DNA of 64,000 nt from Streptomyces sp. NBC_01283 (GCF_041435335.1 NZ_CP108430.1:6609001-6673000), one strand, 5' to 3'. Counted from the stretch's first letter, positions 1-9,075 are shown. Notes: generated by a model not told the origin, from the letters alone. Made by a program: numbers and translations.

Positions 1-396
1 GGCGTCCGGCTCGTCGACGTACATCAGGACGCCGTGGCACAGCACGACGTCGAAGCTCCCCGGCAGGAAATGCACCCCGGTCTCGCGCCCGTCCCCCTCG
101 ACGATGCGCACCCGGCCCTGGATCCCCTCGGGCTCGGCGGCGAGCGCGGACCGCGCCGCGGCCACCATCGCCGCGTCCTGCTCGACGCCCGTCACCTTGT
201 GCCCGGCGCGGGCCAGCCGCAGCGCCTGTGTGCCCTGGCCCATGCCCACGTCGAGCACCCGAAGGCGCTGTCCCACGGGGAAGCGCCCGGCTATCTGCTC
301 GTCGAGCTGCCGGGTCACCAGCTCCTGGCGTACGGCGTTACGCAGGCCGCCCAGCTTCTCCAGCCAGGCCGCGGCCCCGCCGGCGAATCCGCTCAG
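1..396 (-). CDS. SAM-dependent methyltransferase (C-terminus cut by window edge)
   Basis: This is the N-terminal part of a class I SAM-dependent methyltransferase; the 3' end lies beyond base 1. The frame encodes a helix with the signature AAWLEKLGGLRNAVRQELV, then the SAM-binding motif VLDVGMGQG near residue 50, an acidic residue ending the second strand (GVEQD), and VEGDGRE followed by FDVVLCHGVLMY, which match motifs II-IV of the Rossmann fold. The start is uncertain: the frame stays open upstream into the 3' end of the neighbouring DUF3043 gene and no convincing ATG or GTG with a ribosome site was seen, so base 396 only marks where family-like sequence begins. It probably follows the DUF3043 gene in one transcript. 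The substrate cannot be told. Confidence 0.7.
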   Translation of the reverse strand, partial: MSGFAGGAAAWLEKLGGLRNAVRQELVTRQLDEQIAGRFPVGQRLRVLDVGMGQGTQALRLARAGHKVTGVEQDAAMVAAARSALAAEPEGIQGRVRIVEGDGRETGVHFLPGSFDVVLCHGVLMYVDEPDA

Positions 397-989
397 GGCC
401 GTTCCCCACGCTTGACCTGGGGCTTCGGCAGTCGCAGACGGCGCATCTGGAGCGTACGCATCAGGGCGTAGGCGACAGCGCCCTTCTTGCTCTCGCTCGG
501 GAAGCGCTCGTTCAGGCGCTTCTTCAGGCGGACCGCCGTCGTCACCGAGTCCACGATGATCAGGACGATCACGAAGAGCCAGAGCAGCAGCGCGATGTTC
601 TGCAGCTGCGGGATCCGGACCATGCTCAGCACGAGGATGATCACGGCCAGCGGCAGGAAGAACTCGGCGATGCAGAACCGCGAGTCGACGAAGTCACGCG
701 CGAACTTGCGCACGGGACCCTTGTCGCGGGCGGGCAGATAGCGCTCGTCACCGCTGGCGAGAGCCTGGCGCTGCTTGTCCATCTGGACGCGGCGTTCGTT
801 GCGCTGCCGCTTCGCCGCCTCCTTGCGCGTCACAGGCGTGTTGGCCACGCTGCGGCGCTGGGTCTGGGCCTCACTGCGCTTGGGCGTGGGGCGGCCCTTC
901 GGGGCCTGCGGGTCACGGGGCTGCTGGGAGTCGGTCACCGGGGCGTTGCTCGCCGGGGCCTTCTCGTCCTTGGATCGGCTACGGAACAC
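393..989 (-). CDS. DUF3043 family membrane protein
   Basis: A 198-residue protein of the actinobacterial DUF3043 family, function unknown. The first ~90 residues are charged and low complexity, starting FRSRSKDEK and rich in Lys, Arg, Pro and Gln. Two hydrophobic segments follow at about residues 105-125 (AEFFLPLAVIILVLSMV) and 130-150 (LLLWLFVIVLIIVDSV), then a basic C-terminal tail. I chose the GTG at 989; a TTG nine bases upstream would add three residues and has no better ribosome site. It is divergent from pspA, and its end overlaps the methyltransferase frame. Probably a small inner-membrane protein with a cytoplasmic N-terminal domain. Confidence 0.8.
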   Translation of the reverse strand: MFRSRSKDEKAPASNAPVTDSQQPRDPQAPKGRPTPKRSEAQTQRRSVANTPVTRKEAAKRQRNERRVQMDKQRQALASGDERYLPARDKGPVRKFARDFVDSRFCIAEFFLPLAVIILVLSMVRIPQLQNIALLLWLFVIVLIIVDSVTTAVRLKKRLNERFPSESKKGAVAYALMRTLQMRRLRLPKPQVKRGERP

Positions 990-1175
990 AAAACCCAAGG
1001 GTACGGGGTGCGGACGTGTGGGCCCCAGCCCGACGGGGAACGATCCGGCAACACCGGGCGTCTTGATTGTGTGGCTAAGGGGACGTTCCGTGTGGTTTAC
1101 AAGCGGTTTTCGGGCGGTTCCCGGGGGTGCACCTACTCCCTACGCCTGAGCCCGGCCGGACACAGTCGTCCTTGG

Positions 1176-1189
1176 GGATGAGCGCATCC
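1176..1189. promoter_or_regulatory. Inverted repeat upstream of pspA (candidate operator)
   Basis: GGATG-AGCG-CATCC is a 5-bp inverted repeat with a 4-base spacer in the ~300-bp divergent region between the DUF3043 gene and pspA. Its position, about 100 bp before the pspA start, suits an activator or repressor site. The neighbouring NarL-type regulator is an obvious candidate, but this is inference only. Confidence 0.3.
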
Positions 1190-1287
1190 GCACGCGAACA
1201 GTGCGGTAATGGATGCAGGGCCCGTACTGTGGGTTCTGTTGCAGTACCTGGAGCTGGAAGTCCGTCAGAAGGGGGCGCGCGAAGCCC

Positions 1288-2079
1288 ATGAGCGGTGTCA
1301 TGAAGCGTATGGGGATGATCTTCCGCGCGAAGGCGAACAAGGCCCTTGACCGGGCCGAGGACCCGCGCGAAACCCTCGATTATTCGTACCAGAAGCAGCT
1401 GGAGCTGCTGCAGAAGGTGCGCCGCGGTGTCGCCGATGTGGCGACCTCGCGCAAGCGCCTGGAGCTGCAGCTGAGCCAGCTCCAGAAGCAGTCCTCCACG
1501 CTGGAGGACCAGGGCCGCAAGGCCCTCGCCCTCGGCCGTGAGGACCTGGCCCGCGAGGCGCTCTCGCGCCGTGCGGCCCTGCAGCAGCAGGTGACCGACC
1601 TGGAGACGCAGCACCAGACGCTCCAGGGCGAGGAGGAGAAGCTCACCCTCGCGGCGCAGCGTCTGCAGGCCAAGGTCGACGCCTTCCGCACGAAGAAGGA
1701 GACGATCAAGGCCACGTACACCGCCGCCCAGGCGCAGACCCGGATCGGCGAGGCCTTCTCCGGCATCTCCGAGGAGATGGGCGACGTGGGCATGGCCATC
1801 CAGCGCGCCGAGGACAAGACCGCGCAGCTCCAGGCGCGGGCGGGCGCGATCGACGAGCTCCTTGCCTCCGGAGCCCTCGACGACTCCTCCGGGCTCGCCA
1901 AGGACGACATCCAGTCCGAGCTGGATCGCCTCTCCGGTGGTACTGATGTAGAGCTGGAACTGCAGCGGATGAAGGCCGAGCTGGCAGGCGGCTCGACGTC
2001 CAAGCAGGCCATCGAGCCGGGTCAGGGACAGCCCCAGGCCCAGCAGCCGCAGGACACCCCGCGCTTCGACAAGCAGTAG
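1288..2079 (+). CDS. pspA: PspA/IM30 family envelope-stress protein
   Basis: A 263-residue PspA/IM30 protein. The family binds the inner face of the cytoplasmic membrane, oligomerises and protects membrane integrity under stress. The sequence opens with an amphipathic segment (MKRMGMIFRAKANKALD), then DPRETLDYSYQKQLELLQKVRRGVADV and a long Gln/Glu/Lys-rich coiled coil from about residue 30 to 190, ending in a disordered Gln/Pro-rich tail. The length is close to normal for actinobacterial PspA. I chose the ATG at 1288, behind GAAGGGGGCG; an in-frame ATG at 1300 is an alternative. The gene sits directly before a small acidic protein and a histidine kinase/regulator pair, suggesting an envelope-stress unit. 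Confidence 0.9.
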   Translation: MSGVMKRMGMIFRAKANKALDRAEDPRETLDYSYQKQLELLQKVRRGVADVATSRKRLELQLSQLQKQSSTLEDQGRKALALGREDLAREALSRRAALQQQVTDLETQHQTLQGEEEKLTLAAQRLQAKVDAFRTKKETIKATYTAAQAQTRIGEAFSGISEEMGDVGMAIQRAEDKTAQLQARAGAIDELLASGALDDSSGLAKDDIQSELDRLSGGTDVELELQRMKAELAGGSTSKQAIEPGQGQPQAQQPQDTPRFDKQ

Positions 2080-2106
2080 CTGAGCAGTGGCTCCAAGGAG
2101 GGCGAC

Positions 2107-2385
2107 ATGATCGTACGGATCATGGGGGAGGGGCAGGTGAAGCTGGCCGACGGCCACTTCGCCGAACTGAACAAGCTGGACGACGAGTTGCTCGAAGAGA
2201 TGGAGAGCGGCGACGAGTCCGGCTTCCGCCGCACGCTGAACGCATTGCTGGACAAGGTCCGGGAGCTCGGCACACCCCTCCCGGACGACGCCCTTGAGCC
2301 CTCGGAGCTGATCCTCCCGGCCCCGGACGCGACGCTGGACGAGGTCCGGGACATGCTGAGCGACGACGGCCTGATCCCGGGCTAG
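2107..2385 (+). CDS. PspA-associated small acidic protein (PspAA type)
   Basis: A 92-residue acidic protein immediately after pspA, of the type annotated as PspA-associated protein PspAA in actinobacteria. It starts MIVRIMGEGQVKLADGHFAE and carries Asp/Glu-rich helices (ELNKLDDELLEEMESGDE) with no membrane segment. A strong AAGGAGG lies 7 bases before the ATG. The gap to pspA is 27 bp, so co-transcription is likely. It may modulate PspA assembly, inferred from context. No catalytic motif was seen. Confidence 0.8.
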   Translation: MIVRIMGEGQVKLADGHFAELNKLDDELLEEMESGDESGFRRTLNALLDKVRELGTPLPDDALEPSELILPAPDATLDEVRDMLSDDGLIPG

Positions 2386-2519
2386 ATCCGGGGCACCGGG
2401 TGGGTGGGCGGGACAGGACAACCGGAGACGAGGCTCGGCCCGGAGACGGGCGTCGCCCCGCGGGGGCGAGCTGTTCAGACCGGTCCCAACCGCCCGCAGG
2501 GCCCCGTACGGTTTAAGGC

Positions 2520-3758
2520 GTGACCACTCTCGTGCGAGGCCGTTGCTGGGCCAAGGCGCACCCCCTGGCAGTGGACGCCGCCCTCGCGGCAGCCGTCCTC
2601 GTATGCATGGTCATCGGCTCCTTCGCCGAGCCGTACGGCCACGACGGCGGCCCCACCTGGGGCACCCGCACCCCCAGCGCGCTCAGCCTCGTCCTGATGG
2701 TGCTCGGCTCCACCGCACTGGTCTTCCGCCGCCGCGCCCCCTGGATCGTGCTCGCGGCGACCTGCACCTTCACCGTCGTCGACCTGGTCACCGGCACGAT
2801 CCGCGGCAGCGTCGTCATGAGCGCGGTCATCGCGCTCTACACCGTCGCCGCCACCACCAACCGCCCCACCACCTGGCGCGTCGGCCTGGTCACCATGACC
2901 GGGCTCACGGCGGTCGCGATGCTGGCGGGCCCCCTGCCCTGGTACGCCCAGGAGAACCTCGGCATCTTCGCCTGGACCGGCATGGCCGCCGCCGCGGGCG
3001 ACGCGGTCCGCAGCCGCCGCGCCTTCGTGGACGCCATACGCGAGCGGGCCGAGCGCGCCGAACGCACCCGGGAAGAAGAAGCCCGGCGGCGCGTCGCCGA
3101 GGAGCGGCTGCGCATCGCCCGCGATCTGCACGACGTGGTCGCCCACCACATCGCCCTCGTCAACGTCCAGGCGGGAGTGGCCGCCCACGTCATGGACAAA
3201 CGGCCCGACCAGGCCAAGGAAGCCCTCTCCCACGTACGCGACGCCAGCCGCTCCGCGCTCAACGAACTGCGCGCCACCGTCGGCCTGTTGCGGCAGACCG
3301 GCGACCCCGAGGCGCCCACCGAGCCCGCCCCGGGCCTGGCCCGCCTCGACGACCTCGTCGAGACGTTCCGCCACGCGGGCCTCCCCGTGGAGGTGGCCGT
3401 CGGTGACACCGTGACGGACCTGCCCGCCGGAGTGGACCTGGCCGCCTACCGCATCATCCAGGAGGCCCTCACGAACGTGCAGAAGCACGCGGGGGCGGGC
3501 GCCAAGGCCGAGGTCAGCGTCATCCGCGTAGGGCCGAACGCCGAGGTCACGATCCTGGACGACGGAGGCGGCGAGAAGAAGGAACAGGGCGGGCCGAGCG
3601 ACGGCGGCGGGCACGGACTCCTCGGCATGCGCGAGCGCGTCAGTGCCGTGGGCGGCCGCTGCACCGCCGGACCCCGCTACGGCGGCGGCTTCCGCGTCCA
3701 TGCGATCCTGCCCGTCACGGCAACGCCGGTCACCCCGGCAGAGGGAGGGACCGCGTGA
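2520..3758 (+). CDS. Two-component sensor histidine kinase (HisKA_3/NarX type)
   Basis: A 412-residue membrane histidine kinase. Several hydrophobic segments fill residues 15-165 with no large extracellular domain. A short linker leads to the HisKA_3 dimerisation domain: RLRIARDLHDVVAHHIALV at about residue 195 contains the phospho-acceptor His in RDLHD. The HATPase domain follows, with ALTNVQKHA (N box), DDGGGEKKEQ and GGGHGLLGMRERV (G boxes). The GTG at 2520 is chosen because the first membrane helix starts soon after. The stop overlaps the start of the response regulator by 4 bases (GTGA), so the pair is translationally coupled. The lack of a sensor domain and the adjacency to pspA suggest an intramembrane-sensing, cell-envelope type kinase. 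Confidence 0.93.
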   Translation: MTTLVRGRCWAKAHPLAVDAALAAAVLVCMVIGSFAEPYGHDGGPTWGTRTPSALSLVLMVLGSTALVFRRRAPWIVLAATCTFTVVDLVTGTIRGSVVMSAVIALYTVAATTNRPTTWRVGLVTMTGLTAVAMLAGPLPWYAQENLGIFAWTGMAAAAGDAVRSRRAFVDAIRERAERAERTREEEARRRVAEERLRIARDLHDVVAHHIALVNVQAGVAAHVMDKRPDQAKEALSHVRDASRSALNELRATVGLLRQTGDPEAPTEPAPGLARLDDLVETFRHAGLPVEVAVGDTVTDLPAGVDLAAYRIIQEALTNVQKHAGAGAKAEVSVIRVGPNAEVTILDDGGGEKKEQGGPSDGGGHGLLGMRERVSAVGGRCTAGPRYGGGFRVHAILPVTATPVTPAEGGTA

Positions 3759-4435
3759 CGATCCGGGTGCTGCTCGCCGACGATCAGGCCTTGCTGCGCA
3801 GCGCGTTCAAGGTGCTCGTCGACTCCGAGCCCGACATGGAGGTCGTCGCCGAGGCGTCGGACGGCGCGGAAGCCGTCGAGCTGGCCGGGACCAGCGGTGC
3901 CGACGTCGTCCTGATGGACATCCGCATGCCCGGCACGGACGGTCTGGCCGCCACCCGTCTGATCAGCGCCGACCCCGCCCTGGCCCACGTACGCGTGGTC
4001 ATGCTGACGACCTTCGAGGTCGACGAGTACGTGGTGCAGTCGCTGCGCGCCGGCGCCTCCGGTTTCCTCGGCAAGGGCGCGGAGCCGGACGAGCTGCTCG
4101 GCGCGATCCGGATCGCGGCCGCCGGTGACGCCCTGCTCTCCCCGGTGGCGACGAAGGGCCTGATCGCCAAGTTCCTCGCGCAGGGCGACGGTTCGGACGG
4201 TGACGGCGGGGCGCGGGGCGAGCGGCTCGCCGCGCTCACCGGGCGCGAGCGCGAGGTCCTCGTCCAGGTCGCGGGCGGGCACTCGAACGACGAGATCGCC
4301 GAGCGCCTCGAGGTCAGCCCGCTCACGGTGAAGACCCATGTGAACCGTGCGATGGCGAAGCTGGGCGCGCGCGACCGGGCGCAACTCGTCGTCATTGCCT
4401 ACGAATCGGGCCTGGTACGTCCAAGGGTGGAGTGA
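3755..4435 (+). CDS. NarL/FixJ family response regulator
   Basis: A 226-residue response regulator. The receiver domain has the acidic pair in LADDQ (residues 7-9), the phosphorylated Asp in VVLMDIRMPG (about residue 54), the Thr in MLTTFE and the Lys in GFLGKGAEPDELL. A LuxR-type helix-turn-helix lies at about residues 155-220: LTGREREVLVQVAGGHSNDE, then LEVSPLTVKTHVNRAMAKLG. The GTG start overlaps the kinase stop, so it is the cognate partner. Likely targets are the neighbouring pspA operon and perhaps the downstream efflux gene, but this is inferred from position only. Confidence 0.93.
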   Translation: MTIRVLLADDQALLRSAFKVLVDSEPDMEVVAEASDGAEAVELAGTSGADVVLMDIRMPGTDGLAATRLISADPALAHVRVVMLTTFEVDEYVVQSLRAGASGFLGKGAEPDELLGAIRIAAAGDALLSPVATKGLIAKFLAQGDGSDGDGGARGERLAALTGREREVLVQVAGGHSNDEIAERLEVSPLTVKTHVNRAMAKLGARDRAQLVVIAYESGLVRPRVE

Positions 4436-4464
4436 GCGCGGGGCGGTACGTACTGCACCCGCAG

Positions 4465-4477
4465 TATGCGGCGCATA
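4465..4477. promoter_or_regulatory. Inverted repeat upstream of the RND permease
   Basis: TATGC-GGC-GCATA is a perfect 5-bp inverted repeat with a 3-base centre, 30 bp after the response-regulator stop and about 110 bp before the permease start. It is a candidate operator for a dimeric regulator. The binding protein is unknown and no repressor gene lies beside it. Confidence 0.3.
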
Positions 4478-4588
4478 AGAACGGGTCTTCGGAGTGACGA
4501 TTCCTGCTCTGGACATGGCAGATCGTGTAGGGGGCACTGGCCTGCCGGTGCCCCGTTCCTGCGCAGTACGCCACAGAGAGAGACCACC

Positions 4589-7500
4589 ATGTCCTGGCTG
4601 TCCCGCTTCAGCCTCGCCCAACGGGCCCTTGTCGGGCTGATATCGATCATCGCCCTTGTCTTCGGCGCGATCGCGATCCCGCAGCTCAAGCAGCAGCTGC
4701 TGCCCTCCATCGAACTGCCGATGGTGTCCGTCCTGGCCCCGTATCAGGGCGCGTCCCCCGATGTGGTCGAAAAGCAGGTCGTCGAACCCCTCGAATCCTC
4801 CATCGACGCGGTCGACGGCATCACCGGCATCACCTCCACGGCGAGCGAGGGCAACGCCGTGATCATGGCCCAGTTCGACTACGGCAGCGGCTCCAAGCAG
4901 CTCGTCGCCGATGTCCAGCAGGCCGTGAACCGCGCCGGGGCCCAGCTCCCCGACGACGTCGACCCGCAGGTCATCGCGGGCTCCACGGACGACATCCCGA
5001 CCGTGGTCCTCTCCGTCACCTCCGACAAGGACCAGCAGGCGCTCTCCGACCGCCTCGACACCACCGTCGTCCCCGCCCTGGAGGACATCGACGGCGTCGC
5101 CCAGGTCACCGTCGACGGCGTACGCGACCTCCAGGTCGACGTCACCCCCGACGACAAGAAGCTGGCGAAGGCGGGCCTGACCCCGGCCGCGCTCGGCCAG
5201 GCGCTCCAGGCCGGCGGCGCCACGCTGCCCGCGGGCTCCTTCGACGAGGACGGCAAGAACCGCACCGTCCAGGTCGGCGGCGGCTACTCCTCCCTGAAGC
5301 AGATCCAGGACCTGATGGTCACCCCCGAGGCCAAGCCGGGGGAGCGGCCGGGCAAGCCGGTGCGCCTCGGTGACCTCGCCACGGTGAAGCAGCAGCCGTC
5401 CGAGGCCACCTCCATCACGCGCACCAACGGCAGGCCCAGCCTCGCCGTCGCGATCACGATGGACCAGGACGGCAGCGCCGTCGCCATCTCCGACGCGGTC
5501 AAGGACAAGCTCCCCGACCTGCGCAAGGACCTGGGCGCGGGCTCGGACCTGACGGTCGCGAGCGACCAGGGCCCGGCCGTCTCCAAGTCCATCGACGGCC
5601 TCACCACCGAGGGCGCCCTCGGTCTGGTCTTCGCGGTCCTGGTCATCCTGGTCTTCCTGGCGTCGATCCGCTCGACGCTGGTCACCGCGGTCTCCATCCC
5701 GCTCTCGGTCGTGCTCGCCCTGATCGTGCTGTGGACGCGGGACCTGTCCCTCAACATGCTCACGCTCGGCGCGCTGACCATCGCCATCGGCCGCGTCGTC
5801 GACGACTCGATCGTGGTCCTGGAGAACATCAAGCGTCACCTCGGCTACGGCGAGGAGCGCGAGGCCGCGATCATCACGGCGGTCAAGGAGGTCGCGGGCG
5901 CCGTGACGTCCTCGACCCTGACGACCGTCGCGGTCTTCCTCCCCATCGGCCTGGTCGGCGGCATGGTGGGCGAGCTCTTCGGCTCCTTCTCGCTGACGGT
6001 CACGGCGGCGCTCCTGGCGTCCCTGCTCGTCTCGCTGACGGTCGTGCCGGTCCTCTCGTACTGGTTCCTGCGTCCCCCCAAGGACGTCCGTGGCGCCGAC
6101 CCGGAGGAGGCCCGCCGCAAGGCCGAGGAGAAGGAGGAGCGCAGCAGGCTCCAGCGCTTCTACGTGCCCGTGCTCCGCTTCGCGACCCGGCGCCGCTTCA
6201 CCAGCCTCGTCATCGCGATCGTGATCCTCGTGGGCACCTTCGGCATGGCGCCGCTCCTGAAGACCAACTTCTTCGACCAGGGCGAGCAGGAAGTCCTGAC
6301 CGTCAAGCAGGAGTTGAAGCCCGGCACCAGCCTGGCGGCGTCCGACGCCTCGGCGAAGAAGATCGAGAAGATGCTGGACGGCCTCGACGAGATCAAGGAC
6401 TACCAGGTCACGGTCGGCTCCTCCGGTTTCATGGCGGCCTTCGGCGGCTCCACGGACACCAACCAGGCCTCGTACACCCTGACGCTCAAGGACAAGTCGT
6501 CGTACGACACGACGCAGGACAAGGTCGAGGAGGAGCTCGGCAAGCTCTCCGGCATCGGCCAGACGTCCATCGCGGCCGGTGACGGCTTCGGCAGCCAGGA
6601 CCTGAGCGTGGTCGTCAAGGCCGCCGACGGCGATGTGCTGCGCGAGGCGTCCGACGAGGTGCGCGACGAGGTCGCGAAGATCGACGACGTCACGGACGTG
6701 CAGAGCGACCTGTCGCAGAGCATCCCGCGGATCTCGGTCAAGGCCAACTCCAGGGCCGCGGCGGCCGGGTTCAACGACACCACCCTCGGTCAGGCCGTCG
6801 CCCAGGCGGTCCGCGGCACCGAGAGCGGCAAGGCGATCCTGGACGACACCGAGCGCGACATCGTGGTGAAGTCGGAGCAGCCGGCGAAGACACTCGCCCA
6901 GCTGCGGGCGCTGAACCTCGGCTCCGTGAAGCTCGGTGACATCGCCTCGGTCAAGCTCGTCGACGGCCCGGTCTCCATGACCCGCATCGACGGCGCCCGC
7001 GCCGCGACGATCACCGCGAAGCCCACCGGCGAGAACACGGGCGCGGTCAGCGCCGACCTCACCAAGAAGCTCGACGCGCTGAAGCTGCCGGACGGCGCCA
7101 CGGCGTCCATCGGCGGTGTCTCGCAGGACCAGGACGAGGCGTTCGCGTCGCTCGGCCTGGCCATGCTCGCGGCGATCGCGATCGTCTTCATGCTGCTCGT
7201 GGCGACGTTCCGCTCCCTGGTCCAGCCGCTGATCCTGCTGGTCTCGATCCCGTTCGCGGCCACGGGCGCGATCGGCCTGCTGATCGCCACGGACACCCCG
7301 ATGGGCGTCCCGGCGATGATCGGCATGCTGATGCTGATCGGCATCGTGGTGACGAACGCGATCGTCCTGATCGACCTGATCAACCAGTACCGCAGGCAGG
7401 GCCACGGCGTGGTCGAGGCGGTCATCGAAGGTGGCCGCCACCGTCTCCGCCCGATCCTGATGACGGCCCTGGCGACGATCTTCGCCCTGCTCCCGATGGC

Positions 7501-7717
7501 CCTCGGCATCACGGGCGAGGGCGGCTTCATCGCCCAGCCGCTCGCGGTGGTGGTCATCGGCGGCCTGATCACGTCGACGCTCCTCACCCTCCTCCTCGTC
7601 CCGACGCTGTACGCGATGGTGGAGCTCCGCAAGGAGCGCCGCCGCACGAAGCGCGAGGCGAAGCGGGCGAAGAAGGCGGGCGTCCCGGCGCAGGAGTTCG
7701 CGGACTCGGCCGTCTAG
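4589..7717 (+). CDS. RND (AcrB/MexF-type) efflux permease
   Basis: A 1042-residue inner-membrane proton-driven efflux permease of the RND/HAE1 family. The first transmembrane helix lies in QRALVGLISIIALVFGAIAI, followed by a periplasmic porter loop (PYQGASPDVVEKQVVEPLE). The middle helix bundle carries the proton-relay motif GRVVDDSIVVLENIK, whose paired Asp residues are diagnostic. A second loop and bundle follow (AIVFMLLVATFRSLVQPLIL, then VVTNAIVLIDLINQYR). The full double-repeat length is present. The ATG at 4589 follows GAGAGAGACC; a longer frame upstream lacks a ribosome site. No membrane-fusion protein gene is adjacent, as is common for Gram-positive RND pumps. It ends at a strong hairpin. 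The substrate is unknown. Confidence 0.93.
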   Translation: MSWLSRFSLAQRALVGLISIIALVFGAIAIPQLKQQLLPSIELPMVSVLAPYQGASPDVVEKQVVEPLESSIDAVDGITGITSTASEGNAVIMAQFDYGSGSKQLVADVQQAVNRAGAQLPDDVDPQVIAGSTDDIPTVVLSVTSDKDQQALSDRLDTTVVPALEDIDGVAQVTVDGVRDLQVDVTPDDKKLAKAGLTPAALGQALQAGGATLPAGSFDEDGKNRTVQVGGGYSSLKQIQDLMVTPEAKPGERPGKPVRLGDLATVKQQPSEATSITRTNGRPSLAVAITMDQDGSAVAISDAVKDKLPDLRKDLGAGSDLTVASDQGPAVSKSIDGLTTEGALGLVFAVLVILVFLASIRSTLVTAVSIPLSVVLALIVLWTRDLSLNMLTLGALTIAIGRVVDDSIVVLENIKRHLGYGEEREAAIITAVKEVAGAVTSSTLTTVAVFLPIGLVGGMVGELFGSFSLTVTAALLASLLVSLTVVPVLSYWFLRPPKDVRGADPEEARRKAEEKEERSRLQRFYVPVLRFATRRRFTSLVIAIVILVGTFGMAPLLKTNFFDQGEQEVLTVKQELKPGTSLAASDASAKKIEKMLDGLDEIKDYQVTVGSSGFMAAFGGSTDTNQASYTLTLKDKSSYDTTQDKVEEELGKLSGIGQTSIAAGDGFGSQDLSVVVKAADGDVLREASDEVRDEVAKIDDVTDVQSDLSQSIPRISVKANSRAAAAGFNDTTLGQAVAQAVRGTESGKAILDDTERDIVVKSEQPAKTLAQLRALNLGSVKLGDIASVKLVDGPVSMTRIDGARAATITAKPTGENTGAVSADLTKKLDALKLPDGATASIGGVSQDQDEAFASLGLAMLAAIAIVFMLLVATFRSLVQPLILLVSIPFAATGAIGLLIATDTPMGVPAMIGMLMLIGIVVTNAIVLIDLINQYRRQGHGVVEAVIEGGRHRLRPILMTALATIFALLPMALGITGEGGFIAQPLAVVVIGGLITSTLLTLLLVPTLYAMVELRKERRRTKREAKRAKKAGVPAQEFADSAV

Positions 7718-7730
7718 CGGCGCAGAGAAC

Positions 7731-7768
7731 GCGTAAGGGGCGCCCGCCACTGCGGGCGCCCCTTACGC
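7731..7768. terminator. Bidirectional terminator between the RND gene and nadA
   Basis: A perfect 17-bp inverted repeat (GCGTAAGGGGCGCCCGC and its complement) with a CACT loop lies between two converging genes, so it can end both transcripts. Confidence 0.85.
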
Positions 7769-7784
7769 ATGGGAAAAGGCGGGA

Positions 7785-8984
7785 CTACGGAAGCGCCAGC
7801 ATCCGCTCGAGCGCCAGCTTCGCGAACTGCTCGGTCTCGCGGTCGACCTCGATCTGGTTGACCAGCTTGCCCTCGGCGAGGGACTCCAGGGCCCAGACCA
7901 GGTGCGGCAGGTCGATCCGGTTCATGGTCGAGCAGAAGCAGACCGTCTTGTCGAGGAAGACGATCTCCTTGTCCTCGGCGGCGAAACGGTTCGCCAGGCG
8001 GCGTACGAGATTCAGCTCGGTCCCGATCGCCCACTTCGAACCGGCGGGAGCCGCCTCCAGGGTCTGGATGATGTGCTCCGTGGAGCCCACGTAGTCCGCC
8101 GCTGCCACGACCTCGTGCTTGCACTCGGGGTGCACCAGGACGTTCACGCCGGGAATCCGCGCACGCACGTCCTCCACGGAGTCCAGCGAGAAGCGCCCGT
8201 GCACCGAGCAGTGCCCGCGCCACAGGATCATCTTCGCGTCACGCAGCTGCTCGGGCGTCAGGCCGCCGTTCGGCTTGTGCGGGTTGTAGAGGACGCAGTC
8301 CTCCAGCGTGAGGCCCATGTCCCGGACCGCGGTGTTGCGACCGAGGTGCTGGTCGGGAAGGAACAGGACCTTCGTTGAATTGGGCTCCCCCTGCTCGAAG
8401 GCCCACTCCAGGGCCCGCTTGGCGTTGGACGAGGTGCAGATCGTCCCGCCGTGCTTGCCGGTGAAGGCCTTGATGTCGGCCGAGGAGTTCATGTACGAGA
8501 CGGGCACGACCTGCTCGGATATCCCGGCCTCGGTCAGCACGTCCCAGCACTCGGCGACCTGCTCGGCGGTGGCCATGTCGGCCATCGAGCAGCCGGCGGC
8601 CAGGTCGGGCAGGACGACCTTCTGGTCGTCGGTGGTCAGGATGTCCGCGGACTCGGCCATGAAGTGCACGCCGCAGAAGACGATGTACTCCGCCTCCGGC
8701 CTGGCGGCCGCGTCCTTGGCCAGCTTGAAGGAGTCGCCGGTGACATCGGCGAACTGGATGACCTCGTCGCGCTGGTAGTGGTGGCCGAGCACGAAGACCT
8801 TGTCGCCGAGCTTCTCCTTGGCGGCGCGTGCGCGCTCCACGAGGTCGGGGTCGGAGGGCGACGGCAGATCGCCGGGGCACTCCACGCCGCGCTCGCTCCT
8901 GGGGTCGGCCTCGCGGCCGAGCAGCAGCAGGGCGAGCGGCGTCGGCTGGACGTCGAGGTCCACGGGGGACTGGGCGGTGGTCAC
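7785..8984 (-). CDS. nadA: Quinolinate synthase A
   Basis: A 399-residue quinolinate synthase, which condenses iminoaspartate with dihydroxyacetone phosphate in de novo NAD synthesis and carries a [4Fe-4S] cluster. Family motifs are clear: FVLGHHYQRDEVIQFAD, YIVFCGVHFMAESADIL (first cluster Cys), a central SYMNSSADIKAF, HPECKHEVV (second Cys) and KTVCFCSTMNRIDLPHLVWALE (third Cys region). The GTG at 8984 follows GAAAGGGTG. nadB and nadC are not beside it. An AT-rich region with nested inverted repeats about 100 bp upstream may be its control region. The ErpA-type Fe-S carrier is divergently transcribed next door, which fits a need for cluster delivery. Confidence 0.95.
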   Translation of the reverse strand: MTTAQSPVDLDVQPTPLALLLLGREADPRSERGVECPGDLPSPSDPDLVERARAAKEKLGDKVFVLGHHYQRDEVIQFADVTGDSFKLAKDAAARPEAEYIVFCGVHFMAESADILTTDDQKVVLPDLAAGCSMADMATAEQVAECWDVLTEAGISEQVVPVSYMNSSADIKAFTGKHGGTICTSSNAKRALEWAFEQGEPNSTKVLFLPDQHLGRNTAVRDMGLTLEDCVLYNPHKPNGGLTPEQLRDAKMILWRGHCSVHGRFSLDSVEDVRARIPGVNVLVHPECKHEVVAAADYVGSTEHIIQTLEAAPAGSKWAIGTELNLVRRLANRFAAEDKEIVFLDKTVCFCSTMNRIDLPHLVWALESLAEGKLVNQIEVDRETEQFAKLALERMLALP

Positions 8985-9075
8985 GAGACACGCACCCTTT
9001 CTTCGAAATTGATGAGCGCGGCGCTAGCCGCTCCAGTGGAGCCGGTGCTTGCACCGGGGAGCCTTTTCGTCTAAT

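Noticed and set aside
3677..7750. Very long antisense open frame opposite the RND permease
   Set aside because: It is a product of GC-rich third positions in the real gene; its translation is rich in Arg, Asp, Gly and Val without domains and lacks a ribosome site.
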